A DNA stretch of 64,000 nucleotides from Paramarasmius palmivorus. Taxonomy: Eukaryota; Basidiomycota; Agaricomycetes; Agaricales; Marasmiaceae. The stretch spans positions 930,001 through 994,000 of the forward strand of contig JAYKXP010000010.1 of assembly GCA_037176845.1 (NCBI GenBank), written 5' to 3'. Below, one piece after another: positions 57,676 through 64,000 of the stretch. Positions within the stretch are counted from its first letter, which is position 1. Every line of letters starts with the position of its first letter. Made by a program: the position numbers and the translations under genes. The notes under the pieces are model-generated. The model ran no database searches, was not told where the DNA came from, and worked only from the letters and a program-made list of their open reading frames with translations.

Positions 57676-59280
57676 CAACATGGTCCATTAATCAATTTAT
57701 CCTTTAGAGGTCCCGTTTTGTTTGTCCAACCCATTTATCACCGCGTTTTTCGTTTACTGGACATTCTCTCGCATTTCGCACTACCAATCTCGCTATGTAT
57801 TATCTCATCGGCCGTCGTACTCATTACCCCATCTCAGCGCATCTGTATCATTTGAACCACAATCACATCTAACACTTGTTTTCATTGTATGTACTGTGTA
57901 CCTACATGTTGTTCCCCTGCTGCCTCACCTGTACAGTACTGCTTGTCTTGCTATCGTTGTCGAGCCTTCGCAATTGTTATCCTGTTGTCTCTCTCGCAAA
58001 CCACGCGTGCAACATTCCTGGTCGACTTACGTTGTCAGATATTCTATATACATTCCAGACGTTGGGCACCATGTCTACCATCAAGATCACAGATCCGTTG
58101 CCTGAATTTTGTCTGGATAGGTGACCTTCAGGACCCGAAGATGCTGTCAAAGGCACCCACTAACTTTATTTCTCGCTCTTCATCAATCAGATCCAAACTA
58201 CTGTATAGTATCTTGCCTCTAAGGAGAGGTAAGTTTTCGATGTCGAGTCCTTCGGAAGTAATGATCTCCCGCGATTAAACTGACGGCACCGAAATGCAAT
58301 GAACATATGTACGCATCTAGGGTCGAAATGAACCAAAAAAAAAAATAATAAAACCTCCGTCCCAGTTGTCGTGATATATATGCGACATCGCTAGTCCCGC
58401 CCAGAGCCGACCGCGACATGGGCTGGGATCGACGAGCGATAGCGGGCTCGGGTTTGATGGTCAAGCTGAGAATTCATTTCTCCTCAAAAGGACATTCGAC
58501 CGTCCTAAATCTACGGCAACATAACAGATAGAACCTTAGAAGTCACCGCTGATTCCGCAGAGTCTCCCGTAGCAGGGCTTGTTCATTGCGCCTTTCATAC
58601 GTCCTGGGAGCCTCTACAGAATCTCCCCAGAGTAAACACTCGAAGCATGCTGAGAACCGCTCAAGGATACCCTCGCAACCAAGGTCCAAGAGGAATTGAA
58701 TGAGTGCTGCGCGTCGACTTTGACCCACGGTTAAATATGACTACCCAATGGGTTTCCAGTTGCTCAATGTCGTTCTTCGGGAGCCTGGGGATTAGTTGAC
58801 TTCTTCGTTGGGCTCGGCGACCAAGGCAGCTATGAGTAACGTCCGATCACAACGCAAAAGTAGATACAAGTGGGTAAGTACGACTTGAGAGGTAGTATTG
58901 ATGAAGGGTGGCCGCAAATGCAATTCAACCAAGTCAAATTGTTCTTGAGAATGACAGGAATCGGAAAAGAAAGTTATGACGGAGTAATACTAGCTTGAAG
59001 CATGCCGCAACGACGAGTAATCCAGGGATTGTCTGTTTCCGCTGTTCGACCCTGCAGAAATTTCAATTCGGAGACATCGCAGTGAACATTAGAGCGACTT
59101 GAGAGACCAAAGAAATCACAGTTTGATGAAATGAATATCCATTGAACTCTTTTGTCGTAGTCTTCGGAGAAAGCGAAAGGAATGGTTAGTCTGTGACTGT
59201 CTGTGATGCGCGTTTGTATGGAGCAGACTAACCTTGAAACTCTGGGCAACGAGCGCTCGCCTTTCTAGATCTCTTCACCG
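57676..59280. other. 1.6-kb gene-poor interval
   Basis: No gene that I can support. Open frames at 57722-58105 (+) and 58974-59249 (-) have no motif and lack plausible partner exons. An A/T run (58327-58341) suggests the end of a transcript. The last part should hold the NAA50 promoter. Confidence 0.35.
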
Positions 59281-59966
59281 ATGACTTCCACGACTAATTC
59301 TCGCGTTTCCTTCTCATCTCTGACTCCCAATAACATTGGTACCGTTCGAAAACTGAATTCGGTTCTTTTTCCCATCAAATACACCGACAAGTTCTATCAG
59401 GGCATTCTGAATCCTCAGGTGGAAAACTTTTGCAAACTCGGTTCGTAAGCGTGTCCTTCATGATCAGGACACCTCTGTTCCGACTAGAGACTCCTCTATT
59501 TGCAGTTTATTACAATGACGTGCCAGGTTAGTGACAGGACAAGCTAGTTGGTTGTATGGCGGGAGGAGGGGCGGTTTTACTCATTCCAGTGACAGTGGGA
59601 ACGATCTGTTGTCGGATTGAGCAAAAAGACGGAGAAGATCACCTGTATCTTATGACGATGGGGATACTAGCGGTGTGTTCTAGCGTTGAACATATGTCCC
59701 GCAAGATAATTGACAAGCAGGACCAGCCGTATCGTTCAAGAGGCCTTGGGTCACAAAGCCTGAAATCAGTCCTAGAAGCCGCGTCATCACACACGAATCC
59801 CAAAGTCACAAAAATCTATCTACACGTTCAAGTGTCGAATACCGAAGCAAAGAAGTTTTATGAGAAGCACGGGTTTCAGGAAGTCGGAGTACACAAGGAT
59901 TATTACAGGAAGATTACACCTCACGATGCATGGATACTGGAAAAGACTGTAGAGCACGCGCAATGA
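59281..59966 (+). CDS. NAA50: N-alpha-acetyltransferase 50 (San)-like GNAT
   Basis: Transfers acetyl from acetyl-CoA to N-terminal Met of proteins, acting near the ribosome; in animals its loss affects sister-chromatid cohesion. Exons 59281-59440, 59506-59526 (21 bases), 59596-59672 and 59727-59966 total 498 bases, 165 residues, near the human length of 169. Motifs: FPIKYTDKFYQGILNPQ (substrate loop), PVGTICCRIEQ, LYLMTMGILAPYRSRGLGSQ containing the acetyl-CoA pyrophosphate loop RxxGxG, then IYLHVQVSNTEAKKFYEKHG and YYRKITPHDAWIL. The start is directly at the first conserved block's normal distance. The 21-base exon coding FYNDVP-like residues VYYNDVPV is required for continuity. Confidence 0.93.
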
Positions 59967-60134
59967 TTCGTGGTGAGTCCTTCTCCGGTCGCTCTATGAT
60001 CCGATTGACTGATGACTGCATTGGTAAAAGGTAGATATACAAGGATTAGAGGCAAGTGCTGGTAATGTTACGATTAATGGGCCAAGGGGAACGAGCAACA
60101 ATTTGTCGAATCCGTCGGTATATACAGAATATGA

Positions 60135-60913
60135 TCACCAGCCTTCGTCTGGTTTGCCGCAACCCTTCACTAGCTGAACAACGATCTTGTGAGCACCAAA
60201 AGCCACCACAACGGAAAGAAACACACCTGGTGGCGTTTGAGAGCATCTTTTCTCGTGAATGTCTTTCCACAGCCGCCATTGCACGTGTATGGCTTTTCCC
60301 CTGTATGAGTTTCCCTGTGTCGCTTCAAATCGTGCTGGCGATTGAAGGATAGAGCACAGAGATCGCAAGAGTAAGGACGGGGCTGGGAAGTGTTGGATGG
60401 ACTAGGATTATGACCTGGTGGATACAGTGTGATTTCATTGGGATAGGTGGAAGAGGACATCCCCGGGTGGGACGCGTATGACTGGCTCTGAGAGTGAGAC
60501 CGAGAACGACCGGACGTATGAGTGCTATATGGGTGGGAAGCGGTTGGAGTGTGGGTATAACCATGAACACTTTGACGGTGCGAATGAGAGTATGTGTGTC
60601 CCTGCATATTTGTCGCTGACGATTGTGGCGGTAGGTAATCCTGATTTGTTCGAGTATGTGGCGAGGTCGTCGTAGCTGGAGGCTGGTAGCGGGGGTTCAT
60701 GGCAGAGGCACCGCCGGACTGAGCATATGGGTCTACGTAGCCGGGATTGGGCGGAAGACTTTGTCGTCTTTCGCTAGAGCCATACCCAGACGACTGATGC
60801 TGAGGATAATGAGCACTCGAAGGGTATTGACTTGGCGGATTGTACTGCTGGCCACTCCACTGGCCAGAAGTGTAGTTGTTCTGCCAATAGTAAGAAGTTA
60901 ATGGAGGTTGCAT
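60135..60913 (-). CDS. C2H2 zinc-finger regulator with two fingers
   Basis: Probable nuclear DNA-binding protein. Exons 60913-60227 and 60185-60135 total 738 bases, 245 residues. The first 170 residues are rich in Ser, Tyr, Gln, Pro and His (SYYWQNNYTSGQWSGQQYNP), typical of disordered activation regions. Two adjacent fingers lie near the end: YSCDLCALSFNRQHDLKRH with RETH, linker TGEKPY, then TCNGGCGKTFTRKDALKRH. The second has a three-residue Cys spacer. The second finger ends with KRHQ, and the spliced tail supplies VQLVKGCGKPDEGW, so its last His is missing in this model. An intron of 41 bases (60186-60226) joins a short tail; this intron is short for the window. Convergent with NAA50. 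Confidence 0.78.
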
Positions 60914-61923
60914 GATGCCAAATCGTGCATTTTGCTTACCTGGCTTGGGTTCATAAGTTCCAGCTAGTTGATACGAATGAGGCTAGAGAGGAATCGTGTT
61001 GGTTTCACCGCTTGTGGAAAGGGAGTACCAAACATCCAAAGTAATCTCCATGCAATATAAGTCAATTCGGAAATAGTGACCGTCTTACTCTTGAGACGCC
61101 GTACCTTAAGGGTGCTGGGCGGTTGACGTGTTAATAATATAGATCTCCCGCGCACAAGTCGGCATGTTCATCCTGATCAATCGTCCTGAAGGAGGTTAGC
61201 TTCACGGTCCGTAGCCGATGACCAACTGATGACAGAAGTGCTTCAGACAGGAAACATTTAAGGACAAGTGCACATCTGAGATCCTTGGAACAGATGTACG
61301 AGACGGGCCCAGGAACGACTTGCTAAAAGTAGGTGATGTCCTATCCTGTATATAAGAGTGATATCGGCATTTGTTGCCATCGCGCTCGATGCTTTGCGAG
61401 AACTTATATGTATATCAGTTAGACGCAAAACCGGGATTCGGGGGATAGATAACAGTACCCACAAGGATTCATGGTACCCAACTTCAACGCTATATAGCTT
61501 GACAGCTAAGCTTCTACTAGCAGCAAAATGTCAGAGCCAAGCGATTCAAATACGTTCAGGCGCGTAATGTACAGTAAGTACGCCGATGTTTAATCAATGT
61601 CAAATTTCCTCATGACACAAGAGAATGACACCCACCGAGTTCGTTGCCGTCGTTTCTCAAGTAAAGAAACTGTGGCGTATCGTATGTACTTCCGGTAGGG
61701 CCGCAAGCGATGATCAGGAGTAATACTAATAGCAGTGTAGCACACGACACTATCAGTGAAGGATAGCAGGGAGTCGGAGACTCGGAGTAACCAGGCATTG
61801 ACATCGCTTGTGATTTGGATTTCACCGTGGGAAATTTCTTGAAGTCCTGGACTCCTGGCGCCGTCCAGGGGGCGCTTAACGCTTAGTTCCACACTTCGAA
61901 CTGTCGCTTGCATTTGAGACTCG
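60914..61923. other. Intergenic region with a possible small membrane peptide
   Basis: About 1 kb between the C2H2 gene and DNA ligase I, divergent. On the minus strand, 61825-61610 is open for 71 codons and contains a clear hydrophobic segment (SLIVSCATLLLVLLLIIACG), which could be a small single-pass protein, but another frame is open at the same place (61913-61590) and no family is recognisable. The remainder shows nothing coding. The ligase promoter must lie here. Confidence 0.3.
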
Positions 61924-64000
61924 ATGCCAACCCCGAAACGAAGAAAGACTTCTCATAATCAATCCAAGCTTGACAGCTTCTTCGCCCCGTCGGATTCTCA
62001 AAGCCCCGCGAAGAGCCCAAGGAAAGCCGACGCGTCATCACGAATTAGTTCCACTGAAACAAGGCAAGCAACCAGAGAATCTGGTACGTTTATGGGTTTT
62101 CTACCCTTCTAGCCTCTTTCTTATGATTGCAACAGATGCCCCTAGTACCTCAGCCGGGATTTCCAAAGCAATTGATATCATTGATGTTGATCTTCTAGAC
62201 AACGATGTCGATCCACCAGCCATATCTACTACCCAGGGCTCGAGCTCAAAACAAGACCCCAAACTCCATAATGTATCAGAATCTCCCAAAAAGAACATCG
62301 TACATTTCAATCTGAACCCTGTGGACACCCAGATAGAGTATGGTGTTCTGTCAATAGATCCGGTCATGTACAATCCACAGTCCATCATCGCGTCTTTCCC
62401 CAAGGATTCACGCGACATCCCGTACTCGTTTCTTGCTCACGCCTTGTCAACAATCTGCGGGACTCGCTCTCGTATTGTCATACTCCACAGTTTGACGAAT
62501 ACGTTTCGTACAATTTTAGCGCATCATCCGGATTCTCTCATTCCTGCCATCTATCTTCTGTCAAATACCTTGTCACCCCCATACATTTCGACAGAATTGA
62601 ATATTGGTGGATCTATCATATCTCAGGCCATCCAACACATCTCTGGTCTATCTGCTTCCTCACTAAAGAAGCTTTACAACAGTACCGGTGATTTGGGTGA
62701 TGTCGCCTTTTCGGCTAAATCCAACACTCGTACGCTTGTGCCTCATCCTCCTCTGCGCGTTACTTCTGTGTACGCCTCTTTGCTTCAGATAGCCGACGCA
62801 AAGGGTCACGGCGCGAGCAAACTGAAGCAGAAAATTGTTGAGAAACTGCTGGTCGCCGCGAAGGGGGAAGAAGTGCGATTCCTAGTCCGCACCATGTCGC
62901 AAAATCTCCGTGTCGGTGCGGTCAGGACTACTTTGTTAACGGCTCTCTCAAGAAGCTTCGTCCTAACCCCCGTTTGGACGAAGACTGATGCTCACGCGGA
63001 TGGCTCAGAGTTCTACGTTTCAGAGAAACTATTGGCCGCTCTCGCCGCGCTGTCCGGGACCAAGAAGGGAAAGGCAACAGAGTCCCCACACGACGAGCTA
63101 GACGCCAAGCTCCGTAAAGCGGAGAAACTAGTGAGAAGGATTTATGTGCAACATCCCAATTATGACCATATTATTGGGGCCTTACTCACGGAAGGATTTG
63201 AGGGGTTAGCAAATCGGGTCCCTCTGACTGTTGGTTAGTATCTTGATGTTGCTAGGTGCCATTCTACCAAATCCTCATAACTTTCCCAGGTGTACCTCTG
63301 TTTCCGACCTTGGGAACCCCTATACGCTCACTCCAAGAGATCTACCAACATCTGAAGGAATTGCCATTCACTGCTGAACTGAAGTATGATGGACAGCGAG
63401 CGCAGATTCATGGTCGTAGAGAAGCCGACGGCAGCATTGTAGTGCACCTATTCTCCCGACACCTGGAAGAGATGACTACAAAGGCAAGTGCAGTTATTCC
63501 CACTCTCCTACTATTTCAATACAATCGCTGATGGTTCTTGTTAGTATCCTGATGTCATCGCTATGGTAGAGGAAATATTTGAAAGACAGTCGGAGACGTA
63601 TTCTTTCATTATGGATTCCGAGATCGTGGCAATTAACCCAGCAGATGGTACCTTGAAGAGTTTTCAGGAGTTATCAAATCGACCCAGGAAGGATGTCCTG
63701 TTGAAGGATGTGTCGATTCCAGTTGGGGTATTTGCCTTTGACCTTATTTATCTGGACGGCCAGGTATTCCAAGCGCCTTTCTGCCTTGATTCACGGAGAC
63801 TGATATTGCGGGCTCAACCAGATTCTTCTCGAAGAACCTTTTCGCACCCGTCGGAACCTACTACGGGACAGATTTCCGCCGCTGACCTCCCAACGTACTG
63901 TTGTTGCACAGTTCAAACACGTGGAAAGCTACGACAGCGAAGCTGGGCAGGATAAGCTAGAGGAAACATGGGACCATATCACAAGTCGAACTGACACGGA
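61924..64000 (+). CDS. CDC9: DNA ligase I (ATP-dependent), 5' part, cut by the window end
   Basis: Seals Okazaki-fragment nicks and completes excision repair in the nucleus. Exons 61924-62083, 62136-63233, 63290-63483, 63545-63763 and 63822 to beyond 64000; the first four total 1,671 bases, 557 codons. Near the start QSKLDSFF (residues 13-20) is a PCNA-binding PIP box, next to a basic stretch (PKRRK). The disordered linker is followed by the DNA-binding domain (PYSFLAHALSTI, then GAVRTTLLTALSRSF). The nucleotidyltransferase core has the catalytic Lys in AELKYDGQRAQIH, and SFIMDSEIVAINP and VFAFDLIYLDGQ. The intron at 63484 has a GC donor. The OB fold and C-terminus are outside the window. Confidence 0.93.
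63484..63544 (+). other. GC-AG intron in DNA ligase I
   Basis: The exon ends ACAAAG and the 61-base intron starts GCAAGT, the standard GC-AG donor consensus, and ends TTGTTAG. Splicing yields MTTKYPDVI in frame; reading through meets a stop at about 63531. Confidence 0.82.

Overview
This is nuclear DNA from a filamentous basidiomycete, most likely a mushroom-forming Agaricomycete. Almost every gene is cut by many short introns of about 48-65 bases with GT-AG ends. Genes lie close together on both strands, often head to head, and the proteins are plainly fungal (galactokinase, Zn2Cys6 regulators, fungal-type ATP sulfurylase, Pcl-type cyclin). I see no prokaryotic features, no mobile element, no CRISPR array and no tRNA or rRNA gene that I can defend.

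Layout. 1-726 (-): 5' part of galactokinase. 1097-6379 (-): CHD1 chromatin remodeller. 6704-7821 (+): TFIIH subunit Tfb4. 8032-10653 (-): COG7, a Golgi tether subunit. 10775-12187 (-): SNAPC3-like factor, head to head with RNase H2 subunit B (12269-13546, +). 13704-15910 (+): Ser/Pro-rich protein of unknown function. 16674-19912 and 22463-25808 (+): two tandem Zn2Cys6 regulator paralogs on either side of a mitochondrial 2-methylcitrate dehydratase-like gene (20066-22028, -). 26469-27149 (+): small unknown protein. 27652-29456 (-): Pcl-type cyclin. 30245-31544 (+): secreted Asn-rich lytic transglycosylase-like protein. 31906-33929 (+): PP5 phosphatase. 34040-36855 (+): U2SURP/SR140 splicing factor. 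36989-41322 (-): vigilin/Scp160. 41798-43832 (+): ERO1. 44063-45851 (+): membrane-anchored unknown. 46151-48507 (+): ATP sulfurylase. 48769-50360 (+): secreted aspartic protease. 50918-52011 (-): a third Zn2Cys6 regulator. 52012-55169: gene-poor. 55170-56939 (-): MAPKK of the Mkk1/2 type. 57088-57675 (+): small unknown. 59281-59966 (+): NAA50 acetyltransferase. 60135-60913 (-): C2H2 regulator. 61924-64000 (+): DNA ligase I, cut by the window end.

Most genes are housekeeping and do not form one pathway or a secondary-metabolite cluster. The most unusual signal is in the gene structures. Both tandem regulators encode the basic DNA-contact stretch of the zinc cluster in three consecutive microexons of 4, 8 and 6 bases. 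Their lengths sum to 18, so skipping all three would remove the DNA-contact stretch and the third cysteine while keeping the reading frame. Galactokinase carries an 8-base microexon inside its substrate-binding signature, and skipping it creates an immediate stop. Two other genes begin with coding exons of 4 and 5 bases, two genes need GC-AG introns, and PP5 seems to need a non-AG acceptor. Exon coordinates below were spliced by hand and checked for frame where stated; transcript data would be decisive.
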